Positions 46,420-57,800 of a stretch of 64,000 nt of DNA are shown here, one piece after another. Below the pieces are notes generated by a model. The model made no database searches and was not told where the DNA came from. It saw only the letters and a program-made list of their open reading frames with translations. Made by a program: the position numbers and the translations under genes. The stretch covers positions 77,438,001-77,502,000 of the forward strand of contig JBITNC010000001.1 of assembly GCA_050084985.1 (NCBI GenBank). The letters run 5' to 3'. The first letter of the stretch is position 1; each line of letters starts with the position of its first letter. The stretch is from Nageia nagi (Eukaryota > Pinophyta).

Positions 46420-47410
46420 ATGACCATCTTTAGAGGAATGTTTTTTATCTAACCTTATTAAGATGTGTAACTCATGATGAAGCCCAAAGAATTTTATATG
46501 AATTTCATTATGGATTCTCTAGAGGACATTATAATGGTCCTACTATTGCAATAAAGGTATTACAAGTGGGCTATTATTGGTCTACTATGTTTCAAGATTC
46601 ATTCAAGATAACTTGGGAATATGACAAATATAGCAGATATGTGGAAAAAAGGAGACAAGTTGAAATGCCTCTTAAACCTATGGTGGTTGAATAACCTTTC
46701 CAATAATGGGGTATAGACTTCATTGGTGTTATAAACCCAAATTCTTTAGCAGGTCATAAGTTTATTATGAATGAAATAGACTACTTCAGTAGATGGTCAG
46801 AAGCTATGCCATGCAAAAATGTAGATCAAGAGGCAATAATTGAAATGGTTAAGATATTGATTACTCACTTTGGTATCCCATAGACTATTGTATCAGACAA
46901 TGGTATTACATTTATTGTAGCTAATTTGTCAAACTTTGTTGCTGAGTATGGGATCTACTTGATGCTTTCTTCAAATTATTACCTACAAGGGAACAAGTTA
47001 GCATAATAACAAATAAAAACTTAACCTAGATTATTCAAACAAAAATTGAAGGAAACCCCAGATAGTGGCATACATAATTAGACTATGTATTATGGGTAGA
47101 TAGGATTGGTGTCAAATCAATCATCAAGACATCTTCCTATGCATTAGTGTATGGTAAGAGACCTATGTTGCTAATTCATCTTGAGCTACCTACATTAAAA
47201 ATCCTACAAGGTCTAGAAGATTATGCTTTTGAGCCACTCTAAGATAGATTTAATCCAATTATGAAACTAGGAGAAGATAGAAACAAAGCATATAAGTCCT
47301 TTTAGCATTGATAATATATTATTGAGAAGTGGTTAGACAAGAAGAAGTCTTCTTGGGTAGAATTTGAAGTCGAAGACTCAAATGGGATAAAGAAAGAATG
47401 ATGCCCAAGA
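46420..47410 (+). pseudogene. E integrase, decayed
   Basis: The zinc-binding region gives AQRILYEFHYGFSRGHYNGP and VLQVGYYWSTMFQDSF. The core reads WGIDFIGVINPNSLAGHKFI (first Asp), DYFSRWSEAMPCKNVDQEAI and TIVSDNGITFIVANLSNFVA (second Asp kept). The expected NGQ.E after NYYLQGN is damaged (QGNKLA, then a stop). The C-terminus is shattered by frameshifts. It would insert the element cDNA. Confidence 0.83.
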
Positions 47411-48119
47411 AATATCAAAAATTTGATTCCTTATGAAGTGGTACCCATATCATCACTTAGGCTATGCAAAATAATGCATTCAAACTTAAAGACATTGCTT
47501 GGTCATGAGAACTACCTATCCTAATGAACAAGATCTATTTGAAGCATTATCAAGTGATCAGGTGATTTCATAACACCTACTAAGATTGTATAGTGTAAAT
47601 ACTATTATCCTTCTTTTGTATAAAAAAGTGTATATATTATTTCACCAATGGTGCACATCCCAAGGAGGTAGGTAATCATTAATTCTAGCATTAATTAGGC
47701 ATTATGGAGGTTAAGCCTGATTGATGTAGGCCATATAATCAAAAGCATGGTATTTAAGAGATAGATTTCCTCAAAAAAACCACCAACCACACCTTATCTT
47801 CCAATTTAAAATCAATGCACTTGAATTAAATATAATCCTACCTATCATCCCTAACATTGCACTCTACGTAAATGCTAACATTCCTTGATCATTAATTACC
47901 ATTAATAGATGTTAGTCACAAACCCTAAGCACATAAAACATACTCCCCAACCAATTATTTCCCCACTTAGCAAACTTCAAAGCCTAAATTTTCAAGAATT
48001 CTAGAGCTTATTGTTCATAGAGCTATTAGCACAAGGAGTGGGAGTGTATTAGAACTTGATCTTGTATAGGTTTCATGTACTTAATGCTTACCCATGCTTG
48101 ACAAAATTTATGGGACACC
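47411..48119 (+). other. Spacer between E integrase and the downstream frame
   Basis: No coding sequence. GGTATTTAAGAGATAG at about 47751 is TATA-like and lies about 370 bases upstream of ATG 48120. It might drive a separate transcript for the downstream frame. That is speculation from position only. Confidence 0.35.
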
Positions 48120-51100
48120 ATGGCTAGTACCAAGGAACCTATAGTGACTAAGCAAGATGGGGTGGATCCTAAATTGGTAGTGATTCATGAGGAGCATCTA
48201 GATAATGCTCTTAGTGTCAATTGGACAAAGATGGGGGTTATGAATCATTTGGATACCTAGCAAGTGAACGTTGAATGAATTCTAGTGTAGCATCAAATGC
48301 CATAAGTCTTTCACCTATTTGAAGCTCCTTTTCTCAATTGTACTTAGGCATAAACCCTAGGGATATTAATTTAAATCTTACAATAAGTAGAAGGAGAGAG
48401 AATTAGACTCTAAGTAAGAGCTTGATATCTTTCTAGACTAATCTCCAAAGTCAATTGCACATGCATTTGCATTCCTCATTGATTGGAGCTTCCATGTCAA
48501 GAAGCAAATTGACCTTAAGAGAGAAAGATGAATTTTATCAAAATTAAGGGTATATGCTAGATTGGATTGATGTAAGGTACAAAGGTAGAACCACCAAGCT
48601 CTTACAGAGCTATGATATTACCTCCTTCAAGAGATATTAGACTAGGCAAGTCCTACAAGCATTGGCCATCATTCTCAAGAAGCAGACCCAAATAGAAGCA
48701 AATGAAATCATGATGAGAATGGCCTACAATGTTATTTAGGCTCACACCTAATATGAATTTCCTACCTTCATATCAAATGAGGTAAGCAAAAATTTGATTT
48801 TTGACATTCATCATACTTGTGGTGGTTCATTGTCCATCAAAATTTGGAAACTTTGGTGGAAGGAGGACTTCAAATTCAACTAGAAAATTTATCCATAGCA
48901 CCCATGGAAATTGATTTAAGAGTCTCAATTCTTACAAAAATCCATGGCTTATGCTATTATTTTATGAAAAATATTTTACCCTAGTAATGCAAATTCTCAT
49001 AGGGAAGGTTTCTCATAGATTACATCGGTCAACCATGCAGGAGTTGCAGGGAGGAAATAAGATTGGTGATTGGTATTTTTTGAAGAATCATACAATTATA
49101 ATAAGGTATGAGTATTTTAAAAATCCATTTCTCTTTCCAAAATTTGTTAATCCTTAGTTATATTATATGGTAATGGGTAGGCAAATGTGTGTAATTGAAA
49201 TAAAGTATAGATCAAGGGGTAATTTCAAACCCATCATCAAAATGCTTGCCACTGTTGCTAATTTTACATTTATGGAAATGGTATATAAAAATGATTTGAA
49301 AACAATTATTGTTTAGAATTTTAAACTAGATATGGTAGAAGCTCCTTGGGTGTATGATCCACTAGAGGATATTACAAAAGTAATAAAATCAAATAAAAAA
49401 TGCCTAGCATTTGGTCATGAGCTCCAACCTCATATTGAGTATTTTGTAAATCAAACTGAATAAGAAGTTGAGCCATACCTAGAGTGGGATTTGGAATTTT
49501 GGATAAGTCATATCTAGCCCTTGAGGGCATTAAAAAATATAGGATCTGGGAGGTCAAATGATAAGATTTTGCCTTGAATCTTGAGATTGTAATCTAATTG
49601 AGGGATGAGTTGGGTTGGGGCCCCAAAAAAGTGATTATTTTACAAAATTTAGGTTTGAATATACTACCATAGAAAATCATTCTAAAAAATAATGCTTTAG
49701 TGAGTTCCAATATGATCAATACTAGAATACCCAATACATGTAGGACCCATTGCTAGAAATAGGGCAACCACTCCTAGCCAATTTTCAAGGATGGGCTGCA
49801 GGAAATGACCAACCATTGGCATAATGGGTAAAAAAGATACTAAAGAAGAAAGAAGTTGGTGAATCATTTGGTTCATGGTAGCCTCAAAAAAGGAATAAGG
49901 AGTCTTAAGTCACAATAATTGCCACTTCCTAGGAGTATTCTCTAAAGAGAAAAATAATTAGAATGCTAACATAAGCATAAGCAAAACAAAACCTAGAGAA
50001 GAAATAAATACCGAAAAAGAAGGTACATACCAATAAGCCACCTAAAGTCAAAAGCACACAAACTCCAACTCCCTAGGAAATAATTCATGAACAACCTAAA
50101 CCAAGTACATGGGATACTAACCTTGTGGACATAGAAGAAACTCAAAAGCCTCAAAGCATAGACACCATTATCTATTAAGATGCTCAAGAATATATAGGGG
50201 ATGAAGTACAATAAGGAGGAGAAAATGTGCTGGGCATGAATGTTACAATGATAACTAGAGGTGAAGTGGGTGGAGATGGAGATGGAGATGATGATGATGA
50301 TAAGGATCCTAAGAAAGATAAAGACTCCATCCTAAAGGAAAAGACACCAAAAAAGGATAAACCTTCCCTAGAAGAAGAAGAAGAGGATGTACAAACAATA
50401 GCCTCCATCAAAAAAATGCAAGAAAAGCCTATAAATGACATTTTGACATTTGCTTCAGGAGTAGGTGTATCTCCCCATTATTTGATTCCTTTTTTTACAT
50501 CCTCATAAGAGAAAATAAAGAGTATTCTTTCTACTTAGTTAGTAGAGCTCATTTATTGGGATAAATTTGTTAATAAACCCCCTTTTCTCATGGAGCAATA
50601 GGTGAGAATTTTAAGCAGAGTAACTGAAATAGGGGATATTAAGATTGCATAGCTACCTTTCAAAGAAGGTCAACTAGACACCATTCCCATGGTTGTAATA
50701 GATGTAAATATGTAGAGTGCTCCAACAATAGACTAGTCTAGGTTTTTGGTAAATACTTCCTTGGTGGTCAATAAAAGTCTCCAATCCATGGAGAATAAAA
50801 TTGACAAATTGAATGAAAAGATAGATCAATACAAAAAAGATTACTCCCAAATGGATAAGATGATATCTAGGTTGCAGAGCCAAAATAAGGAATTAATAGA
50901 GAAACTAGATAAGCAAAAGTCTAAACATGAGAAGAGCATTCAAGAGGTAAATGATGAACTAAAAAACATGAAGAAATAGATTTTAAGGATCTGATGTCTC
51001 AAGCTACTATGGTTGAAAAATAGAAATCTCATCAGAGAGAAGAGGAGTTGAAGAAGATAATAGCAACAAAAAAAGCACTTAATGATGATAAGACCAAGCT

Positions 51101-51538
51101 ACTACAAATTGTTAAAATTTTTAAAAAATCCTTGGTTGATTAGATAGGAGAGAGACTAGTAAGTGTTTCACAAATTCACTTATTGAAAAATCAAATAGAA
51201 TAGGCTCTCAAGCAATATGTTACTCACACTACACTTCACAAATTGGCTTTATCCATCCCTAAATCAATAATTGAAAGGATGCAAAGTTGGGTCAAATACT
51301 TAATAGAGAAGGGTCTAGCTGCTACAGTTCAAGAACTAGATAAACAATTTTAAGGAGTACAAGAGACATTTGTGATCTATAGAATCTAGTGTTTTTCTTA
51401 GACATAGAGAAACACCACTCAAGGAATATAATTGGTTTTGTAAATAGATGCTTTCATTCTTTGGTTTAGTTAAAAGCTCCCAAATTATGGGAGGAATCAG
51501 ATGTATAGGGTAGTGTTGATCGATGGGTGACAAATACC

Positions 51539-51812
51539 TGAGAAATCCATAATGTTCTTGATATTACACAAAATGAGTTACATATTTATAGGCTTAAGAA
51601 AGCCATTACAAGACAAAATAATAAGTTGAGAATAATATTCTCATGAACAACTCACACTATACGTATCACCTTTAGATCACTACATGACAAATTACTTGTT
51701 ATAACAATAAGCTAAAATACTTAGACCTAGATACTTAGGAAAATACTTTAGGCCTAATTAATTAATCCTAATAACTTAGGACTTAGGAATAATGTTAGAA
51801 ATACTTCCAACA
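51539..51812 (-). repeat. 3' LTR of C
   Basis: 274 bp, with plus-strand edges TGAGAAATCC and ACTTCCAACA. A minus-strand TATA box, TATAAATA, lies at 51583-51590. The gag-pol frame ends inside it at 51776. Confidence 0.93.
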
Positions 51813-54800
51813 TACTCCCCCTTGATGCTAAGTGGACTTACAAGGAAGTTCCTTAGCTTCAAAAATTGAGCTTTTACAATAGCTTTGGTAAAAATATCAG
51901 CAACATTATCTAAAGTATTAATATGTCTAAGCTCCACTATCTTCTTCTCCACCATGTCTCTTATGAAGTGATGCTTCATATCAAAATGCTTTGACCTGCT
52001 ATGATGGATTGGATTTTGTGCCAATTGGATGGCACTCTTGTTGTCACAATACAAAATAGTAGCACCACTTTGAATCTCACAAAGCTCTTCTAGAATCTTC
52101 CTTAACCACAATGCTTGAGCACTAGCACTTGTGATTGCAATATACTCCACTTCGGTAGATGAAAGAGCCACCATACTTTGTTTCTTTGAACTCCATGTTA
52201 TCATACCTGAACCAAGACTGAAACATTAGTCGGATGTACTCTTTCTATCATCAATGTTGCTCCCCCAATCTGAATCACTATAGCCAACAAGTTTGACACT
52301 CCCATGTTTGATGTAGTGGATGCCAAAATCAATTGTTCCTTGAACATATCTTAGAATTCTCTTTGCTGCTTTTATGTGTGACTCAAATGGATCACCCATA
52401 TATCTGGATACAAGTGATGTAGCAAATGCAATATTGGGTCTAGTGTTTGTGAGAAACATAAGACTCCCTACAATGGATCTATAAGTGGTTACATTGACTC
52501 TCACTCCCCCATCATCCTTACAAAGAAGCTCACCATGAGCAATTGAAGTGGGGAGTGGTTTACAACTTTCCATACCAAATTTCAATAACATATCTTTAGC
52601 ATACTTGATTTGACATACAAAGATTTCATCATTACATTGATATACTTCCAATCCTAAGAAGTAGTGCATAAGACCCAAGTCTTTCATTTCAAATTCATTC
52701 ATCATTTTCCTTTTGAATTCATCATTCAATTTAGAAGAACTACCCATATAAATCAAATCATCAACATATAAACAAACAAGTAGAAGATCAATACCTTGCT
52801 TCATGATGTAGAGGGTAGGTTCATTCTTACTCCTTTAGAAACCATATTGTTGAAAGTAGCCATCTATCCTTGAATACCATGCCCTTGGTGCTTGCTTTAG
52901 GCCATACAAAGCCTTCTTCAATTTGTAGACTAGATGCTCTTTCCCTTTTATGATGAAACCTTGAGGTTGTTCCACATAAACCTCTTCTTGCAAGTAGCCA
53001 TTCAAAAATGCACTTTTCACATCCATGTGCATTACTTTCCACCCTTTTTGGGCAGCCAAAGAAAGGACCAACCTGATTGTCTCTTGTCTTGCTATCGGTG
53101 CAAAAGTTTCTTCATAATCAATGCCATATTTTTGCTTGAACCCCTTTGCAACAAGCCTTTCTTTGTGCTTTTCAATAGTTCCATCACTATTGTATTTGGT
53201 CTTGTAGACCCATTTGCAACCTATACATTTCTTATCTTTTGGAAGCTCCACAAGCTCCCAAGTTTCATTCTTTTCAATAGAATGCATTTCTTCCTCCATT
53301 GCCTTCATCCACAAATCATTAGTACAAGCATTTTCAAAACAAGAGGGCTCAACATCAATGCTAGTCATAAGTGCATAATTGACAATATCACCACTATGAT
53401 CTTCATTTTCATCATCTCCATACATATGCAAATTTTCAAGTCTAGATACAACATTGTCCATCTCTTTTGCTTGACTTCTTGTGAGTCTCTTAGTGAAATT
53501 TGTATCTAAAATATTAGAAGTAGGATGATTTGCCAAAATTCTCTTCCACTTTTTAATATTTTCTTTTGCTTGACTTAATGGATTTGGTGGGCTTGAGGTA
53601 CTTGGTGAGCAAGGTGAAGAAGGACTCTCTTGGCCTTGGCCATTTGTGGGCTCAACATTTGCATTATTAGGCTTATTAGAAGAATCTTCATTGGCTGGTC
53701 CAACCTCTTCTATGAATTTTGGATGACCATCATTCTTTCCCCCTTCATCAAAAATCACATCTCTTGATATCACAATTTTCTTTGTTTTTGGATTGTAAAG
53801 TCTATATGCCTTAGAATTTTCACAATAACCCACAAAAACACATGCTTGGCTTTTTGGATCAAGTTTTTTTCTTTTTACATCAGGAATGTGTGCATATGCT
53901 AAACAACCAAAAACTCTAAAATGTGCAACATTTGGCTTTCTTTCATAACATGCTTCATAGGGGGTGATTCCTTCCAATGATTTAGTTGGGTTCCTATTAA
54001 GAATGTAAACACTTGTTCTACATGCATCAGCCCAAAACATATATTCCAAATCTTGAGAATGCAACATGCTTCTTGCCATATTCACTATTGTCCTATTTTT
54101 CCTTTCACACACACCATTTTGTTGAGGAGTAAAACTTGTAGTAAGTTTCCTTTTAATTCCATAATCTTTGCAAAATTTTATGAATTCATTTGATATATAC
54201 TCCCCTCCTCTATCAGTTCTTAGACATTTTATAAAATATCCACTTTGTTTTTCCACATTATTCTTGAATTCCATGAAGTAACTAAGAGCTTGATCTTTAG
54301 TTTTTAAGAAAAATATCCAACACATTCTTGAAAAATCATCAATGAAAGTGAGGAAATAGGAATTCATACCCATACTTTTTGTTTGCATTGGACCACATAT
54401 ATCTGAATGTACCAATTGAAGAGGATAAGAGGCTCTCCATGCTTGGCCTCTTGGAAAGCTTGATCTATGGTGCTTTCCCAAAGCACAACCTCCACACACA
54501 TCTTTGATTTCATCCACCTTTGGCAGCCCATGTACCATTTGATGAGATGTCAAAAGCCTTAAGCTTGAGTGATTGAGATGCCCATATCTCAAATGCCACA
54601 ACCAACTTTTATTTTCAATAGACACATTAGCAAGTGCAGCCCATTGGCTTCCAAATTTTAGAGGAAATAATTTGTTCTCACTCATTGGAACAATGGTAAC
54701 AACCTTATTACCCCTATTCTTATCATAAATTACACATTTTCCATCATAAAAAACAACCTTGTAATTATTTTCCATGATTTGTCCAATACTTAACAAGTTA

Positions 54801-55981
54801 TGTTGAAGTTTGGGAATAAAGTAAACATGATTTACCTTTTTCATTCCTTCCTTGGTTGGAACCTCCATGGTACCCATGCCTTCAACTTGTAATGTGCTAT
54901 TATAACCAATTCTTATCTTTGTCTTGAAGGAGTCATCAATGTGAGAAAATAGCTCTCTTTTGCCCGTCATATGCTTGGATGCTCCTGAATCAAGTAGCCA
55001 TGTCTCACTCATATTTGGATCAGCCTTCCCATATGTCAAAAAAAGATTTGCATCCTCTTCTCCATAGTTTGCACTTCTCCCTTCTTGAGAAGCCTTCAAT
55101 CTACATTCCCTCACATAGTGCCCAAATTTATTGCAATAGTAGCATTGCTTATTGGATTTGTCACTTGCTTTGGATTGTTGTTGCTAATGTGGTTGGCCTC
55201 CTTGGCCTCTTCCTTGACCTCTACCTTGGCCTCTACCTTTCCTTCCTCTTCCTCTTCCTCTACCTTGGCCTCTACCTTGGCCTCTTCCTTGACTACTCAC
55301 ATTGGCTTTCCCTTCTTTGAGTGCAAAAGCCTTGTCATCACCACCTCCAAAGCTTGAAGATGATGAATCTTGTAGTCTTTCTTCATGGGACATAAGTGAA
55401 CCAACAAGCTGATCATAAGAGAGAGTAGAAAGATCTTTGCTCTCTTCAATAATGATTGCAACCGGATTCCACTTTGGAAGAAGGGATCTCAAAACTTTTT
55501 TTACAACCACTTCATTTTCAATTTCTTCACCAAGTGTCTTCATTTTGTTGACACAAGTTTGAACTCTAACACAATAATCAGCAACCTTATCTTCATCATT
55601 CATCTTGAGATTTTCAAAATCCCTCTTGAGAGTTTGAATTCTCACTTGCTTGACTTGATTGCTTCCTTGGTATCCATCCTTCAAAGCCTTCCATGCATCT
55701 TTGGCTGTTGTACATGAAGCAATACTTGGGAATATGCTCTTATCCATTGCCATTTGAAGATGATATAGAGCACAACAATTCTTCTTTTGAGCTTCTCTCC
55801 TTGCAATCCTCTCAGCCCCTTACAAAATAGACCAATTAGTTGGCTCATCATAGCCATCTTCTACAATCTCCCAAAAGCCTTTACCAATGAGTAATGTCTT
55901 CATTTTAATAGACCAATGCTCATATTCTTCACCATTGAATTTAGGAATTGGACTTGAGGGGTTGTTGCTATTGGAAGCCAT
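51776..55981 (-). pseudogene. C gag-pol, single frame of about 1,400 codons with four stops
   Basis: ATG at 55981 (MASNSNNPSSPIPKFNGEEY), stop at 51776. UBN2-type gag, an RG/GQ-rich tract (GRGQGRGQGRGRGRG, about 55190-55270) and zinc knuckle CYYCNKFGHYVREC (C-x2-C-x4-H-x4-C). Protease TWLLDSGASKHMTG, pre-integrase WHLRYGHLNHSS...CGGC, integrase with LVHSDICG, LRTDRGGEY and NGVCERKNRT (all three acids). RT has CKWVYKTKYNSDGTIEKHKE and CLYVDDLIYMGSS; RNase H has YSDSDWGS, STEVEYIA and CDNKSAIQL. All catalytic residues are kept. The open pieces (55753-55184, 55114-52835, 52804-52226, 52204-51776) are in one frame. They are broken only by stops near 55820 (TAA), 55184 (TAG), 52834 (TAA) and 52226 (TAA). 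Confidence 0.95.
51813..51824 (-). other. Polypurine tract of C
   Basis: The minus strand reads CAAGGGGGAGTA immediately before the TGTTGGAAG start of the 3' LTR. Confidence 0.88.
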
Positions 55982-57206
55982 TCTTTAGTGCTTAAATGCA
56001 AAAAATTGCAAAAAAGACACACTCTCTGGTTTTACACAGTGCTACAGAATAATAACAGAGAAAAAAAATAGTCACTTTTTTTTTACACTAACAGCTTCTC
56101 TCACTATTTCTTCAACACACACAAGTCCTCTTAGTCTCCTAGTCTACAACACAGGCTTCTTTACACCTTCTCAGGTCTGGTGTTCCTCTATGGTGAGGAT
56201 GGGAGCCTATCTTGGCTCACAGGTTGACTGTAACCACGAGCCACCAAACGTGAGCCACCACTACACGAATGTCACCATGCAACTTTGCATGCAACATAGC
56301 GTGTGAGCTCCACCATGTGAATGAATGATGAGCTTCAGGCTCCTTCAGCATGCAACATAGCATGCAAACGGATGCTAGCTTTAGGCTACGAATGGTTTTG
56401 GATTTTCTGTGCGAACATCATGTGACTATCGACCATGAACATACCACCTCCACATCCTCCTCCATGAGCTATAAACCATGAACAAACCATGAACAAACCA
56501 CCTTTGCATCCTCCTCCATGAGCTATAGATCATGAACAGACCACCCCCGCGTAAGCTTCAGATCTTCTTTGCATGAAATGTTTTTCTACACTGCACAAGC
56601 TGTAGATTATGAAAGTTTTCCATGCACACGACTCCTCTGTGTGAGCAGCTTCAGACCTCGACTCTGACCATGAAACATGAATGTCACATGATCTCAACTC
56701 TGACTAGACCACAAAATGTGCACATCTCAAGACTACGTGACTTTGACCACAAACAACAGGCCACCTCTGCTTTACATGATCTCCTTCACTATGCAGGTCA
56801 CCTCCTTCATGCACATGAAACCTCCTCACGATGGCTTTCTCTTCCATGCAAGCTACAGACCTCCTTTAGCATATTTCCTCACACATCAGCAATGATGAAA
56901 CCACACAAGCTCCATGCAATGTCTTTTCTCATGGATCACCAAACACGTGAGTGGCATTCCTCCTCCACGCAGGTCAAAACAGAAGCAATAGTCTACCCAG
57001 ATCAATTCACAAAATTGTGAAAATGGAGACAGGCTTCTTTGCTTCTTCAGAAATAAGATTTTCAGAGGCTTTGGATCTCACACTTGCAAAAATTTGATAA
57101 ATTCTTTGCAATGCATCCACAAGATCAATTACTCTGATGACAGTCCTTGAGGAGCTTGATAAGATCCTTCAAGACTTCACCCACTCTAACCCAAAAAAAC
57201 AACTAA
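55982..57206 (-). other. C leader, 1.2 kb
   Basis: Noncoding on the minus strand between primer site and gag ATG. It is less AT-rich than its surroundings and holds a duplicated CATCCTCCTCCATGAGCTAT block (about 56454 and 56507, plus strand). An antisense frame at 56622-57020 has no recognisable domain and is probably chance. Confidence 0.6.
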
Positions 57207-57219
57207 GCTCTGATACCAA
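57207..57219 (-). other. Primer binding site of C, initiator-Met tRNA
   Basis: The minus strand reads TTGGTATCAGAGC, canonical, directly inside the 5' LTR. Confidence 0.92.
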
Positions 57220-57220
57220 T

Positions 57221-57493
57221 TGAGAAATCCACAATGTTCTTGATATTACACAAAATGAGTTACATATTTATAGGCTTAAGAAAGCCATTACAAGACAAAA
57301 TAATAAGTTGAGAATAATATTCTCATGAACAACTCACACTATACGTATCACCTTTAGATCACTACATGACAATTACTTGTTATAACAATAAGCTAAAATA
57401 CTTAGACCTAGATACTTAGGAAAATACTTTAGGCCTAATTAATTAATCCTAATAACTTAGGACTTAGGAATAATGTTAGAAATACTTCCAACA
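57221..57493 (-). repeat. 5' LTR of C
   Basis: 273 bp. It differs from 51539-51812 by C for T at the twelfth base and by one A fewer in ACATGACAATTAC. The TATA box on the minus strand is at 57265-57272. Confidence 0.93.
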
Positions 57494-57735
57494 ATACCAA
57501 CCAATTTTTGGAACAATCTTTCTCTGAGAAATAAATATTAGATCTACAAGTAATAAATGACTTGGCACAAGAAGAAATTTTGAGATTTTTGTATGCTGGA
57601 AGAATGGAAAGCATGCTAACAAGCTTTAGAGAAAATATAGTCAAGATACAAGCATGCCCTATTTTATCACAAGTTGATAATCATGATCTAAAGGATTTAC
57701 ATAAAAAATCCAATCTTTACTTCCTTTATAATTAA

Positions 57736-57800
57736 TTCCTTCACCAAAAGTCTTGCTAAAGGATCTATCTAGAAAAGCAAGTGAAAGTAGCAAATGAGGG
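57736..57800 (+). other. E 3' untranslated end with polypurine-like tract
   Basis: Short spacer ending in AAGCAAGTGAAAGTAGCAAATGAGGG, purine-rich and abutting the 3' LTR. It is a reasonable but degraded polypurine tract. Confidence 0.5.

Larger units (their letters stand above)
51539..57493 (-). mobile_element. Young Ty1/copia element C, nested in E
   Basis: 5,955 bp, minus orientation, with LTRs at 51539-51812 and 57221-57493. The exact 5-bp target duplication ATACC lies at 51534-51538 and 57494-57498. It has a perfect Met-type primer site, a polypurine tract and one long gag-pol frame (55981-51776). By eye the two LTRs differ by one substitution and one single-base indel, so it is by far the youngest insertion here. 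Integrase style (FTPQQNGVCERKNRTI, VFGCLAYAHIP) suggests the Tork/Tnt1-like side of copia. Confidence 0.93.
48120..57735 (+). pseudogene. Large extra frame of E, interrupted by copia C at 51539-57493
   Basis: Starts at ATG 48120 (MASTKEPIVTKQDGVDPKLV). Recognisable coding stretches follow, including 48951-49157 (GDWYFLKNHTIIIRYEYFKN), an acidic block at 50227-50508 (GGDGDGDDDDDKDPKKDKDS, EEEEEDVQTIAS) and a coiled coil at 50746-50979 (MENKIDKLNEKIDQYKKDYS). Another helical stretch lies near 51000-51340 (EEELKKIIATKKALNDDKTK). The reading frame meets C at ...VTNT and resumes with NQFLEQSFSEK at 57499, then AQEEILRFLYAGRMESMLTS, ending at TAA 57733. Without C it spans about 3.66 kb, near 1,200 codons. 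No known domain recognised. It is interrupted by many stops. It lies between integrase and the 3' polypurine tract, a place where plant Tat-type elements carry extra genes. Confidence 0.62.

Noticed and set aside
50184-50441. 85-codon minus-strand frame, Ser/Pro-rich
   Set aside because: It is the complement of the acidic Asp/Glu-rich block of the E downstream frame; low-complexity shadow.
52934-53509. 191-codon plus-strand frame
   Set aside because: Antisense to the well supported C reverse transcriptase; no independent motif.
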